NCBI GenBank assembly: GCA_019247795.1 | Contig: JAFBAK010000015.1 | Coordinates: 1 to 32,451 of the forward strand | From: Hyphomicrobiales bacterium | GTDB taxonomy: Bacteria; Pseudomonadota; Alphaproteobacteria; Rhizobiales; Beijerinckiaceae | Length of the DNA: 32,451 nt | Direction: 5' to 3' | In this document: positions 1-7,402 of the stretch, piece by piece | Layout: every line of letters begins with the position of its first letter | How positions within the stretch are numbered: the first letter of the stretch is position 1 | Program-made: the position numbers and the translations under genes | Notes under the pieces: model-generated | The model's input: the letters and a program-made list of their open reading frames with translations, nothing else | The model's database searches: none | Told to the model about the DNA's origin: nothing

Positions 1-1
1 G

Positions 2-382
2 ATCGATCACGATGCACGCAGCGAGGAGATGATTGCCCGCGTGTTCGAGGGAAAGTCTGAAGGGCTGACGAAGGACGACGTCCTCGACAATGTCACACTG
101 TACTGGCTGACGAACACCGCGATATCCTCGGCGCGCCTCTACTGGGACAACGCACACAATCCGACCGGCGGCTTCTTCGACCCGAGGGGCATCAAAATCC
201 CGGTCGCCGTGAGCGCCTTTCCGGACGAACTCTACACCGCGCGGCGAAGTTGGGCAGAGAAAGCATATCAGAAGCTGATCCACTACAACAAATTGCCCAA
301 GGGCGGCCACTTCGCCGCCTGGGAACAGCCCGAACTTTTCGTTGCGGAGATGCGGGCGGCATTCCAGTCGCTGCGCACCTAG
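2..382 (+). CDS. Epoxide hydrolase, C-terminal part (cut by window start)
   Basis: This is the C-terminal end of an alpha/beta-hydrolase of the epoxide hydrolase group, which opens epoxides to vicinal diols. The open frame runs unbroken from the first bases of the window, so the N-terminus, the oxyanion hole and the nucleophile elbow lie upstream. The visible part carries the family-typical stretch DDVLDNVTLYWLTNT followed by SSARLYWDN, and the C-terminal KGGHFAAWEQPELF block. In that block the His is the catalytic base of the Asp/His/acid triad. An internal ATG at position 29 is only the first Met in view, not the start. The product is probably cytoplasmic. The family call is strong; the physiological substrate is unknown. 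Confidence 0.85.
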   Translation: MDHDARSEEMIARVFEGKSEGLTKDDVLDNVTLYWLTNTAISSARLYWDNAHNPTGGFFDPRGIKIPVAVSAFPDELYTARRSWAEKAYQKLIHYNKLPKGGHFAAWEQPELFVAEMRAAFQSLRT

Positions 383-588
383 AGACCGCTAGAATCCGGA
401 AGACGACGAACGCCACGCTGGGTTAGTTCGGTATTGAAACGAAGCGGTTATTACGTCCTGCTTCATGTCGCCAACCACCATAGGAACTTGAGATGACTGT
501 TCGCGGATTTTTCTTTTTACAGTGACGGTCTGTTTGATTGTGGTAGCGTTACTACGAGGCTGCTTTCGTTCCTGAAAGGAGAGGCGAT

Positions 589-1026
589 ATGGGTCGAATT
601 TCGGGGAGCATGTGGGCCGTGCTGATAGCGGCGGTTTCCTGTGCTGCCACGGTCAATCATTCCACGGCGCAAGAACGCCGGTTCCAAGTCTTGGCGGGCG
701 AAAGTCCATACAACAATGGAAGGAACGGTGTCTGGCCCTTATTCAAGTTAGACACATGGACCGGTGAAATGTGGACCTGCAGGTGGGATTGGACGAATTC
801 CCAGTCTCCCCTTACTCGATGCACCCCGTTGAACGCAGCCAAGGGATATCCACCTATCGCGATCGACAGCTCTTCTAAATCTCCGCAATTCCACATGCAG
901 CTTATCGCCGGAGAAAACCACCGCACTCCGACGGTGATGAGATATAACATGAACACTGGGAGCGGCGTGGTTCTATGCGCCTGGAGTTTATATCATGCCT
1001 GTCAAACGGGGACAGGGCCAGAGTAG
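589..1026 (+). CDS. Small exported protein of unknown function
   Basis: The product is a 145-residue protein with an N-terminal signal-peptide-like segment (hydrophobic residues about 8-22, likely cleavage after the STAQ region near residue 28). The mature part has many Trp, Tyr and Asn and several Cys residues (near residues 63, 78, 130 and 137) that could form disulfides in the periplasm. The ATG is preceded by a good Shine-Dalgarno sequence, GAAAGGAGAG, about 6 nt upstream. I recognise no family. The gene is visibly AT-richer than the catabolic genes further along, as is the next small gene, which suggests acquired or fast-evolving accessory DNA. It could also be a beta-strand-rich secreted inhibitor or immunity-type protein, but nothing proves that. 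Confidence 0.6.
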   Translation: MGRISGSMWAVLIAAVSCAATVNHSTAQERRFQVLAGESPYNNGRNGVWPLFKLDTWTGEMWTCRWDWTNSQSPLTRCTPLNAAKGYPPIAIDSSSKSPQFHMQLIAGENHRTPTVMRYNMNTGSGVVLCAWSLYHACQTGTGPE

Positions 1027-1121
1027 TCTACGTGCTCTGGGTGCTGTTTTAGTAGGCTGGGATAAACGGCGAGTCGCGGTGATCGCGTGCGTATGGAATC
1101 GGTGCTTTGGAGGGGATCATT

Positions 1122-1433
1122 GTGCGCACGGCAATTCTAGTCGCAACCGTTGTCGGTCTGGCTCTCTGCATCCCCGCTAGGGCCGATAACCTAGGGGCAG
1201 CTCAGTGCTCCGAAGTCAAAGACATGAGCCACAAGCAACTGCGCAGGCTAAATCAGTGGGTTTTAGGCTACTTTACTGGAGTGAACGCCGCCCACGGTGC
1301 ACATGTTGACCGTAGGCTAAAACCTTTCAGTAGTCTGGCAAGTCAGGTCCAGAAAATTTGCCAGCAGCAGCCATTCCTTAGTATCGAGCAGGCGGCGGAG
1401 CAGGTGTACCAATCTGAGCGGCATAACGATTAG
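1122..1433 (+). CDS. Small periplasmic protein, HdeA/Rap1a-like size and pattern
   Basis: The product is about 103 residues with a clear signal peptide (hydrophobic core in residues 3-17, Ala-Arg-Ala before the likely cleavage). I chose the GTG at 1122 because GGAGGGG sits 6-7 nt before it; a TTG at 1107 is in frame but overlaps that Shine-Dalgarno sequence. The mature chain has two Cys residues, one near the new N-terminus and one in the QKICQQQP segment. Around them are a WVLGYFTGVN motif and a C-terminal SIEQAAEQVY helix. Two Cys in a small helical periplasmic protein recall HdeA/HdeB acid chaperones and Rap1a/Tai-type immunity proteins. I cannot choose between them, so the function is left open. 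Confidence 0.6.
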   Translation: MRTAILVATVVGLALCIPARADNLGAAQCSEVKDMSHKQLRRLNQWVLGYFTGVNAAHGAHVDRRLKPFSSLASQVQKICQQQPFLSIEQAAEQVYQSERHND

Positions 1434-1694
1434 AAAAACACGGAAGAAGAGCGCACGCCAGATGAACACGAGACGGACTCGGAATGAAGTCCTTGTGGAG
1501 GATCCGATGCGCGGAGGAGCTGTTGTCGAGAATGCTTTTAGGGATATAGCGGACGGATTAACAAGCAATTCCCTGCAAACATTTAGGGTGTGTGGACGAG
1601 CATGAACTCTTGCGGATGCTTGTTAGGCGGACCTCAGCTCCAATAATATGCGCGCAAATCATCACGGCCGGGACGACCGGCAATTGCGGACGGC

Positions 1695-2195
1695 TCAGAC
1701 TTCCGTATCGAGCTCGCGGCTCAGATAAAGCTCGATATCATCCTTCTTCAGAACGTCCTCGATCCAAGCGCGGCGCTCGAAATCGACTATGCCGAGCTCC
1801 CAGACGCAGCCGGCCGCCGGGTCGGCGACGGGGACCAGCGCCTGCGGGGCGTCGAGCGGGCTCGTGAAGACACGCTGATGCAGCTCATTCGCCGACTGCC
1901 ACCAATAAATGAGAGCGATGCCGACGGTCGCGGCGTCATGCGCGATGATGAAGCCGACGCCCGGTCGGTCGGGACCTATGTCCGGCAGAACCTCGGCGGC
2001 ACGAGCGACAGTCGCCTCCACAAGTTCGCTTCTCGGGACCCTTCCAGGCGTCGCAATGCCGTAGACCTTGACGCGCCAGGAGCCCAGGTCCTGCCGCCTG
2101 AGGAAGCGCAAGGGACGGGCCCGATACGGATCGCCGATTCGGGGCGGCGGCTCGATCGTGGCGGAGTGGTTCGAGGTTTCGCGATGAGCGGACAT
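1695..2195 (-). CDS. Uncharacterised protein coupled to the RocB-like hydrolase
   Basis: The product is a soluble 166-residue protein without a signal peptide or membrane segment. It has a recognisable layout: a PLRFL segment, a SWRVKVYGIA strand, a GVGFIIAHDAATVG strand-turn, a WWQSANELHQRVF block, and a C-terminal CVWELGIVDFERRAWIEDVL followed by LSREL. I believe it belongs to a widespread but unnamed bacterial family, and I know of no proven activity. The ATG overlaps the TAA of the upstream M20 hydrolase gene by one base (TAATG), so translation is probably coupled and the two products should act together. The open frame can be extended upstream, but that extension overlaps the hydrolase out of frame and does not look like protein. 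Confidence 0.75.
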   Translation of the reverse strand: MSAHRETSNHSATIEPPPRIGDPYRARPLRFLRRQDLGSWRVKVYGIATPGRVPRSELVEATVARAAEVLPDIGPDRPGVGFIIAHDAATVGIALIYWWQSANELHQRVFTSPLDAPQALVPVADPAAGCVWELGIVDFERRAWIEDVLKKDDIELYLSRELDTEV

Positions 2196-3775
2196 TACAG
2201 CAGCAGTTCCGTTACCTTTTGCAAAAAACGGGGCAGCACCTCGAAAGCATAATGGGCCTGCACCCTTTCGAGGGGAGTGTGGTAATCGCGTCCCCACGGG
2301 CCGATGTTCACGATCGGAACTTGGCCGACTTCCCCGCGCCATCCGACGCCATGCTCCCAGGCCGGCGTGTTGGCGGCAACGAATCCCAAGTCGCTGACAT
2401 TCGCCTCGCCGAGAAAGCTCATATCCGAGATGGCCGGGAAGAAAGAGACGACTTTGATCGAAACGTTGAGAATTTCGCCGGCCCAATCGCTCGCCTGCTC
2501 GACTGCGCTTGCAAGCTTTGCCGCGCGCGCAGAGCCGCTCAGTCGCACGCGAGGATAAGGCACGGAGCCGAAGCCAAGGATGACCGCCGGGCCTTGCCGA
2601 CCCGACTGCTGCCAAGCCCATTGGGCGAGCTGTCGGCACTGCTCGGGCAAATCCAATCCGGCGTCGGCGACACGAGCTGCGAGGCCGTCGAATGACGCGC
2701 GCCGCTCGCCGAGCCCGGCCATCACGTCCGCAAACTCCAAGACCTCGACCGGCTCAATGCCCTCCGCGCCGCCACGCCGCTCTCTTAGAATGCTGCGAAA
2801 ACGCTCCACCGCGCCACGCACCACTTCACCAAACCGGGTCATGACCTCGCGCTCGCACCGGTGATAATTCAGCACATTCCAGCTCGCGAACGCGGTCGCG
2901 GGAGAAGTGACGTCGTAGTGATTTTTTCCGTCCTTCAAGCTCAGCAGCGTCGGCGGCGCGCTGTTGTCGAGCGAGGGGTCCCTCAGGGCGGGCGCCCATT
3001 CCATCTCGGCGGCGATGGCGGCCGTTAACGCGCCCGCATTCAACCCTGCGAAAGGATAGCACGCATGTGCGCTCTTCCCGATCACCAAGGCGGTCAGCAA
3101 CAATTTGCCGACGCTTCCAAGCCCGACGATACGTCCGCTTGTCCCATCGGCGTCATCCGCAATCGCGTCGAGATTGATTGCCGCATGCACTTCCAAGGAT
3201 CGCTGTCGCTGGACGTGCTTCAGCATCGCCGCAAGCCCGCGGGCGCCCCAGGAGCTGACCTCCTCGTCCGGCACCGCGACGAAGAGGAGGTTCCCGGTTC
3301 GAGCCTCACGATGAGCGAATGCTTCGGCGGTCGCCAGTGCCGCGGCCAACCCAGCCTTCATGTCCAGGAGCCCCCGGCCCGGTATGAACTGGCCCTTCTC
3401 GAGATCGTGCCGCGCGCGAATCTCGGCTGCGGTCGTCGCACAGCTCAAGCTTTGCAGCAAAAGAGGAGCGAGCCGTTCGGGGTCGGTCGCTACGTCGGCC
3501 AGACCACCGTAGTCATCGGTTGCGACCGTATCGAAGTGACCGGTCAGCAACACGGTTTCAGTTCCCCTGCCACGCACCAGAAGTGCGAAACATGATCGGG
3601 CAAGTTTATCGCCCGGTATCGGCATCAGCCAACTTTCCACACCTGCGCGCTGGAACGCAGGCGTCGCGGCGACCCGCGCTGCCAGGAGGTTGGGCAAATT
3701 CTGCTCACCTTCGCTTCGCGTCACGCTCGATTGCCGCGTCAGCCAGATGGCCCAGTCGCGTGCGCGCTCCGACAT
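2195..3775 (-). CDS. M20 family metallohydrolase, RocB-like
   Basis: The protein (526 residues from the ATG at 3775) is a zinc-dependent amidohydrolase of the M20 clan. It resembles RocB, the M20 protein of Bacillus arginine-utilisation operons whose exact reaction is not settled. Visible metal-site motifs are GHFDTV (His80, Asp82), GRGLLDMKAG (bridging Asp), PDEEVSS (catalytic and metal Glu) and a late GRDYHTPLERV with the final His ligand. The length fits RocB rather than the shorter ArgE/DapE proteins. No signal peptide is seen, so it is probably cytoplasmic. An in-frame TTG at 3787 lies 10 nt after AGGA and is an alternative start. The gene is coupled (TAATG) to the uncharacterised gene downstream. 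The substrate is probably an amide or N-acylated amino acid; that is family inference. Confidence 0.88.
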   Translation of the reverse strand: MSERARDWAIWLTRQSSVTRSEGEQNLPNLLAARVAATPAFQRAGVESWLMPIPGDKLARSCFALLVRGRGTETVLLTGHFDTVATDDYGGLADVATDPERLAPLLLQSLSCATTAAEIRARHDLEKGQFIPGRGLLDMKAGLAAALATAEAFAHREARTGNLLFVAVPDEEVSSWGARGLAAMLKHVQRQRSLEVHAAINLDAIADDADGTSGRIVGLGSVGKLLLTALVIGKSAHACYPFAGLNAGALTAAIAAEMEWAPALRDPSLDNSAPPTLLSLKDGKNHYDVTSPATAFASWNVLNYHRCEREVMTRFGEVVRGAVERFRSILRERRGGAEGIEPVEVLEFADVMAGLGERRASFDGLAARVADAGLDLPEQCRQLAQWAWQQSGRQGPAVILGFGSVPYPRVRLSGSARAAKLASAVEQASDWAGEILNVSIKVVSFFPAISDMSFLGEANVSDLGFVAANTPAWEHGVGWRGEVGQVPIVNIGPWGRDYHTPLERVQAHYAFEVLPRFLQKVTELLL

Positions 3776-4132
3776 TGGCCCGTTCAAGTTTAGTCCGTCC
3801 TGACTGCGGGTGCGGGTGCAACCATAGCCCGATTGAGGGCGCCCAACGCAATGTTATCGCACCTTCGACCATCGCTCGCGGCGACCCCTTGGGGCCTCCA
3901 GCCCGGAGACCGTATATCAGAATGTTCCGAGGGAATGGCCTCACCCCGCCTTCTTGAGAGGCACGAACCCGAGCCATGCGGGTTGGACAGGCAAGCAAGG
4001 ATGGCGGGACTACTGGCGTTCAGCTTCGGCCATAGGCCCATACCGCGCAGCGTTTGCGAGGCGGCAAGATGACGGCATGTTTGTCGTCGCGCTTGGTCAA
4101 TTCCGGAAAATGAATCCGACGGCGCTTCGGGA
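3776..4132. other. Intergenic stretch, nothing recognisable
   Basis: About 355 bases separate the RocB-like gene from the YihY-like gene, both on the minus strand. Open frames exist on both strands but have no protein-like composition and no good ribosome binding site. The stretch should contain the promoter of the RocB-like gene. A GGAAC element on the minus strand (3924-3928) lacks a TT-ending -10 at the proper distance, so I do not call it. No terminator-like hairpin was found. Confidence 0.4.
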
Positions 4133-5275
4133 TCACTTTGCCGCCGCACCCACCGTATCGGCCATGCGGGCGCCCCTGGCTCCGCGTGGTTTCTCGGGAC
4201 CGGTGGTGGTGTCTTTCGCGGTTTGATGCTCGATCTCGGCATTGAGCTCCGCCCCGACCAGAATGATCGTGGCAGAGAGCCACATCCAGGTCATGAACCC
4301 GATCACCGCGCCAAGCGAGCCGTACGTCTCATTATATTTTCCAAAGTTCGCCACATACCAGGAAAAAAGCATCGAAAAAATCACCCACACTGACGCGGCC
4401 AGAATACTCCCAGGCGTAATCCATCGCCATTGCGCGCTTTCGCGGCTGGGCCCGTACCGATAAAGAATTGCAAGGCCCACGATCACGATCGCGAGCAGCG
4501 CAGGCCATCGGGCCGCCCAAAGAACCCAGTCCATAAGCTTGCCCAGCCCGATCAGCTGCAAAACGGCAGGAATGACGACGATCCCACCAAGGGCGAGCAG
4601 AATGAAGCCGATAATGCCGAGCGTGAACCCGAGTGTGCGAAGGTTCAAGGCGATGAAACTTCGCTTCTCCTCCTCGCCATATGCCACGTTGAGCGCATCG
4701 AACATGGCTTTGACACCTGAGTTCGCACTCCAGAGCGAAACTGCAAGTCCAAAGAAAAATGCAAAGCCGAGCGTGCCTGACCCCTTGCCGGCGATGCGCT
4801 TGATCTGGTCACCGATGACGTCGAGGGCGCCGGAGGGAAGCATGCCGGAAAGTGCCTTCAAATGCTCTTCGATCGTTCCCAAATCCGCGAAGAGCCCATA
4901 GACGGCCAGAATAGCAGCAATCGCCGGAAAGAGGGCCAAAAGGCCGAAGAAGGTGACGCCCCCGGCTACCGCGATCAAGCGGTGCTTGTTCATCTCCCCA
5001 AAGGTTCTCCAGAAAATGTCCTTCCACCCGAGCTTCGGGATCTCGGTCGGAGTTGAAGCATGTCGACCTCGGCCTTGCTGCTGCGCAGCGTCCGATGATG
5101 CGCCGGTTTGCTGGCGGGTCGCATGTCGGGATGAAGACTGCGGACGCCCGGCACTTTCTCCGCGCAGAGGCGCGCGGGGCAGTTCTGGAAGTGTCCTGAT
5201 GGCGAGCAAGCCGATGAGAAAGGCCCCCGCCGCCTTCGTGACCGATAAGGGAGCGCGCTGGTTTTGGTCCTGCAT
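4133..5275 (-). CDS. YihY/BrkB family inner-membrane protein
   Basis: The product is a 380-residue integral membrane protein of the YihY/BrkB family. Members were once named ribonuclease BN but have no proven nuclease activity, and their transport role is not settled. After a disordered Ser/Arg/Gln-rich N-terminal region (about residues 35-80) comes the family start, WKDIFWRTFGEMNKHRLIAVAGGVTFF. About six membrane helices follow, with the conserved RYGPSR segment and the terminal GSLGAVIGFMTWMWLSATIILVGAELNAEIE helix. The long N-terminal extension with one extra hydrophobic segment (about residues 13-29) is more than the core family needs. ATG 5275 is preceded by a GTG at 5278; both have only a weak Shine-Dalgarno sequence. 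An EcfG-like promoter lies about 80 nt upstream. Confidence 0.9.
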   Translation of the reverse strand: MQDQNQRAPLSVTKAAGAFLIGLLAIRTLPELPRAPLRGESAGRPQSSSRHATRQQTGASSDAAQQQGRGRHASTPTEIPKLGWKDIFWRTFGEMNKHRLIAVAGGVTFFGLLALFPAIAAILAVYGLFADLGTIEEHLKALSGMLPSGALDVIGDQIKRIAGKGSGTLGFAFFFGLAVSLWSANSGVKAMFDALNVAYGEEEKRSFIALNLRTLGFTLGIIGFILLALGGIVVIPAVLQLIGLGKLMDWVLWAARWPALLAIVIVGLAILYRYGPSRESAQWRWITPGSILAASVWVIFSMLFSWYVANFGKYNETYGSLGAVIGFMTWMWLSATIILVGAELNAEIEHQTAKDTTTGPEKPRGARGARMADTVGAAAK

Positions 5276-5354
5276 CACAAAATTCTCATGCCGGAGGTGG
5301 GTGTCTTCTCAACCTCCAAATTGCGTTTCATCGCGTAAAAAACGTCCGCCAAGT

Positions 5355-5379
5355 AATCCCACTCAGATCGATTCGTTCC
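5355..5379 (-). promoter_or_regulatory. Candidate sigma-EcfG promoter of the YihY gene
   Basis: On the minus strand there is GGAAC (5379-5375), 16 nt, then GATT, so TT falls 18 nt after the -35. The alphaproteobacterial general-stress consensus is GGAAC, 16-17 nt, CGTT. The -35 is perfect; the -10 matches only in its TT. A transcript would begin near 5345 and give a leader of about 70 nt. It lies close to a second, better site on the opposite strand (5509-5533), so the intergenic region may be a divergent stress promoter region. Confidence 0.4.
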
Positions 5380-5508
5380 TGTGGACGCGCTCCTGATGAC
5401 GAGCATAGCGGCGTGGGTGTGGGTGCTTTCGTGATCGCCTGGGCGCACCAACCTTCGAATACATTGTCAGGCACGCAAAAACTGAGGCGCGTGCAGGAAC
5501 AAGTCTTC

Positions 5509-5533
5509 GGAACTTGAGCGCGCGCGAGTTGTT
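5509..5533 (+). promoter_or_regulatory. Candidate sigma-EcfG promoter of the 5627 gene
   Basis: GGAAC (5509-5513), 16 nt, then TGTT (5530-5533). This is the best match in the window to GGAAC-N16/17-CGTT, differing only in the first base of the -10. Transcription would start near 5540, giving a leader of about 87 nt before the TTG at 5627. Confidence 0.6.
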
Positions 5534-5626
5534 GGTCCCCGCTGACTTTTGAGCGCGTCCGCGTGCCAGAGATCAGGTCGAAGTCCATGCCCGAACGCTC
5601 GAATCGGGAAGCTTGGGGGATGCGCA

Positions 5627-5923
5627 TTGCCAGAAAAACGTTCCAACCTGGTGGGCAGCACGCCTTCGCAGCTTCGCGCCGACATCGATTCGGGAAAAAC
5701 CGGCGACAAGGTCGCGTGGCCGGACCCGGCCGCCGCTCCTCTCGGCACGGACGAAGAGGCGGCCGGCACACCGATTTCGTCCGAGGCCGTGGCGACTGCT
5801 CGTGCACAGGAGCGAACCCCGCTTACGCAGCCACGCAGGGATCCGGGCTTGGCGATCTGGTTGTTGGCATTCCTGGTCCTGGCCGCGATCCTGATTTCGG
5901 CAGCAATCCAGGCACGAGGCTAG
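5627..5923 (+). CDS. Small C-tail-anchored membrane protein
   Basis: The product is 98 residues. It is polar at first, with the segment WPDPAAAPLGTDEEAAGTP in the middle, and ends with one hydrophobic helix (LAIWLLAFLVLAAILISAAI, about residues 74-93) and a short ARG tail. The start is a TTG at 5627, chosen because GGGGGA precedes it by about 7 nt and because the residues further upstream do not look like protein. I recall similar uncharacterised proteins in Rhizobiales with the same PDPAAAPLGTDDEAAGTP signature. It faces the minus-strand pair at 5933-6528, whose stop lies 9 nt past its own. The EcfG-like promoter at 5509-5533 suggests induction in general stress. Confidence 0.7.
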   Translation: MPEKRSNLVGSTPSQLRADIDSGKTGDKVAWPDPAAAPLGTDEEAAGTPISSEAVATARAQERTPLTQPRRDPGLAIWLLAFLVLAAILISAAIQARG

Positions 5924-5932
5924 ACGGCTTCT

Positions 5933-6130
5933 TCATCCTGGCAGGAGGTCGTTGCGCCTTCTTGGATTCGAGTGCGGGGATGAGTTCTGCTTTTCTTGCG
6001 AATCACCCGGCACCTCAGGCGTATCGTCACGCACGGGTTGCGGATTGGAGTGCTTGTCGCGCCCCTTACGCTCAAGCGCGCGGACCCGCTCGTCCGCGCT
6101 CTCATGGCCCGGCTTCGGCCTGCGTGTCAC
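5933..6130 (-). CDS. Possible small charged protein coupled by GTGA overlap
   Basis: This is a 65-residue open frame beginning with a GTG that overlaps the TGA of the upstream exported-protein gene (GTGA, bases 6127-6130), the usual arrangement for re-initiation. The product is highly charged and Pro/Asn/Arg-rich (ERVRALERKGRDKHSN in the middle) with no hydrophobic segment. No independent Shine-Dalgarno sequence is visible, as expected for a coupled gene. The frame ends 10 nt before the convergent gene's stop, so the two genes tile without overlap. An alternative reading is that it is the frameshifted tail of the upstream gene; a single-base sequencing error would fuse the two. I do not recognise a family. 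Confidence 0.4.
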   Translation of the reverse strand: MTRRPKPGHESADERVRALERKGRDKHSNPQPVRDDTPEVPGDSQEKQNSSPHSNPRRRNDLLPG

Positions 6131-6528
6131 GGTTGTCTTGCCGCGGGCGGTTGCGAGTCGGGCGTGGCATCGCCCGCGCCGGCACGCGCCATGGTTCGCA
6201 TCGCACCCGCCCTGTCGATCAAGGTGCTTGCAGCGTCGACGCAGGCTCGTATCGAATCCGCCTCCCCGCACCGCAAAGTGATCTCGACGCCATTCGCCCG
6301 CAGCCGAATGAACGGAGCGCTTCGATCGGAGCCGATGCGATCTCTTCTCGGTCCCCAACCTTCCTCAGCTTCCCTGTCTTCTCGCCCCGAGCCGGGCCAG
6401 TTCCCCTCGGTTGAACGATAAGCATTGTCGCCGCCTCGGCGGTCCCCATCGGATCTTCCACCTTGCCACTGCGCCAGAGCTGGAGAGGCCCCAAGCACGA
6501 CGGCGGCTGCGATAATCAGAAGTCTCAT
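6127..6528 (-). CDS. Small exported protein of unknown function
   Basis: The product is 133 residues with a textbook signal peptide (MRLLIIAAAVVLGASPALAQ, cleavage after Ala-Leu-Ala). A Gly/Arg/Asp-rich linker (about residues 21-65) is followed by a folded-looking part with PFIRLRANGVEITLRCGEADSIRACVDAASTLIDR. The two Cys residues in that part could form a disulfide. ATG 6528 has the Shine-Dalgarno sequence GGAGAGG 4-5 nt upstream. A GGAAC-type promoter lies about 50 nt upstream. The stop overlaps the start of a possible 65-residue gene. The function is unknown; location is periplasmic by inference from the signal peptide. Confidence 0.75.
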   Translation of the reverse strand: MRLLIIAAAVVLGASPALAQWQGGRSDGDRRGGDNAYRSTEGNWPGSGREDREAEEGWGPRRDRIGSDRSAPFIRLRANGVEITLRCGEADSIRACVDAASTLIDRAGAMRTMARAGAGDATPDSQPPAARQP

Positions 6529-6573
6529 GGCGCCTCTCCGGGAAACACTGGAAATACTCAGACCTCAGCAGCT

Positions 6574-6598
6574 AATCGGCGGTAGCTTAGGAAGTTCC
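6574..6598 (-). promoter_or_regulatory. Candidate sigma-EcfG promoter of the 6528 gene
   Basis: On the minus strand there is GGAAC (6598-6594), 16 nt, GATT. Same geometry as the YihY site: exact -35, TT at 18 nt. A start near 6565 would give a leader of about 37 nt before the ATG at 6528. Confidence 0.45.
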
Positions 6599-6725
6599 GA
6601 GCGCATGTCCCGGATTACCGGGTTGGCTTCACTGATGACTCCTTCGTAGAGGCCGCTGTCCGTGCGACAACTTCGCCGCGCTCAGCTGCTCGTCAACTGC
6701 TCGAGGATAATTTTGAAAAGATGCC

Positions 6726-6750
6726 GGAACAAACGGCGAGAGCCGTAATT
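6726..6750 (+). promoter_or_regulatory. Candidate sigma-EcfG promoter of the membrane-stress operon
   Basis: GGAAC (6726-6730), 16 nt, AATT (6747-6750). The -35 is exact and the TT of the -10 is in register, but the first two bases of the -10 differ from CGTT. A start near 6757 gives a leader of about 19 nt, just enough for the Shine-Dalgarno sequence before ATG 6776. Confidence 0.4.
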
Positions 6751-6775
6751 TGCTTTGGCAGCGCAGGAGAGTTCG

Positions 6776-7402
6776 ATGAACAGCTCAACGGTCAATCCTC
6801 AAAATTCGCCTCGTCGAGGACCGGGTGGCCAAAGCTCGGACCGGTCGGTGAAACGCCCGGGCAACTCCTCGGAAAGCTCAAGCTTGGGTGCCTCCCCCGA
6901 CTCGGAAAGCTCAAGCTTGCGTGCTCCCTCCGACTCTGATTCTGCGGAGAGACGTTCCGAGGCGCAGGGCCAAACTTCATCAAAGCTTTCGGATGTCGCC
7001 GAACAAGCGAGGCAGACCGCAACATCCTTGGCGAATGAGGCCAATCAGAAAACGATCGGATTTTTGAACCGACAGGTGTCGAGCAGCGCGGATTTCGTAA
7101 GCCATGTGGCAGACTCGGCAAAATGCGCGGCCGACAATCTCGAGGAGAAGTCGCCGCAGCTCGCCGGACTCGTTCGTGACGCTGCCGAGCGGGTCAACGG
7201 CTTTTCACATGAGATGCGCGGCAAGACAGTGGACGAGTTGATGCGAGATGCTTCCGAATTGACGCGCCGTCAGCCGGCGATGGTGTTCGGGATCGCCTCA
7301 CTCGCCGGCTTCGTCCTGTTCCGTCTCCTGAAAGCAAAACCGAATATGGAATCGCAGTCGTTTGGTGAAGCGCCTCGAATGGATGAGTTCGATGCAGCAT
7401 GA
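6776..7402 (+). CDS. First gene of membrane-stress operon; helical protein with C-terminal anchor
   Basis: The product has 208 residues. Residues 1-60 are low-complexity (Ser/Asn/Pro/Gly) and contain a duplicated 11-residue unit. Residues about 70-165 are a long amphipathic helical region rich in Ala, Asp, Glu and Lys (DVAEQARQTATSLANEANQK and on). A hydrophobic helix (MVFGIASLAGFVLFRLLKA, about residues 172-190) is followed by a short tail. The design matches proteins encoded beside DUF3618 and holin-like genes in Rhizobiales, probably envelope-associated. ATG 6776 follows GGAGA by about 5 nt; an in-frame start at 6755 has no good Shine-Dalgarno sequence. The stop overlaps the next gene by 11-20 nt. 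No enzymatic motif is present. Confidence 0.75.
   Translation: MNSSTVNPQNSPRRGPGGQSSDRSVKRPGNSSESSSLGASPDSESSSLRAPSDSDSAERRSEAQGQTSSKLSDVAEQARQTATSLANEANQKTIGFLNRQVSSSADFVSHVADSAKCAADNLEEKSPQLAGLVRDAAERVNGFSHEMRGKTVDELMRDASELTRRQPAMVFGIASLAGFVLFRLLKAKPNMESQSFGEAPRMDEFDAA
6868..6933 (+). repeat. 33-bp tandem duplication inside the 6776 gene
   Basis: Two adjacent 33-base units (6868-6900 and 6901-6933) differ at only a few bases and encode SESSSLGASPD then SESSSLRAPSD. The unit is a multiple of three, so copy number can change without breaking the frame. It lies in the disordered N-terminal part of the protein. Confidence 0.85.

Larger units (their letters stand above)
5276..5626. other. Divergent intergenic region with two stress-type promoters
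   Basis: This 350-base region lies between two divergent genes (YihY-like on minus, small membrane protein on plus). It holds one GGAAC-type promoter candidate for each direction and otherwise nothing I recognise. Open frames that cross it have no convincing start or protein-like composition. Confidence 0.5.

Noticed and set aside
483-508. GGAAC element before the small exported gene
   Set aside because: No TT 18 or 19 nt downstream, so it does not fit the stress-promoter geometry; used as a negative comparison.
1462-1605. A 47-residue plus-strand frame after the second small exported gene
   Set aside because: Only a weak purine-rich stretch before its ATG and no recognisable feature in the product; too little to call a gene.
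2196-2639. N-terminal extension of the 1695-2195 frame
   Set aside because: It lies antiparallel-free but out of frame inside the RocB-like gene, has no protein-like composition, and the ATG at 2195 makes a standard TAATG junction.
3790-4242. Several overlapping frames between the RocB-like and YihY-like genes
   Set aside because: Pro/Arg/Ser-rich composition, no ribosome site, and partial overlap with the end of the YihY-like gene.
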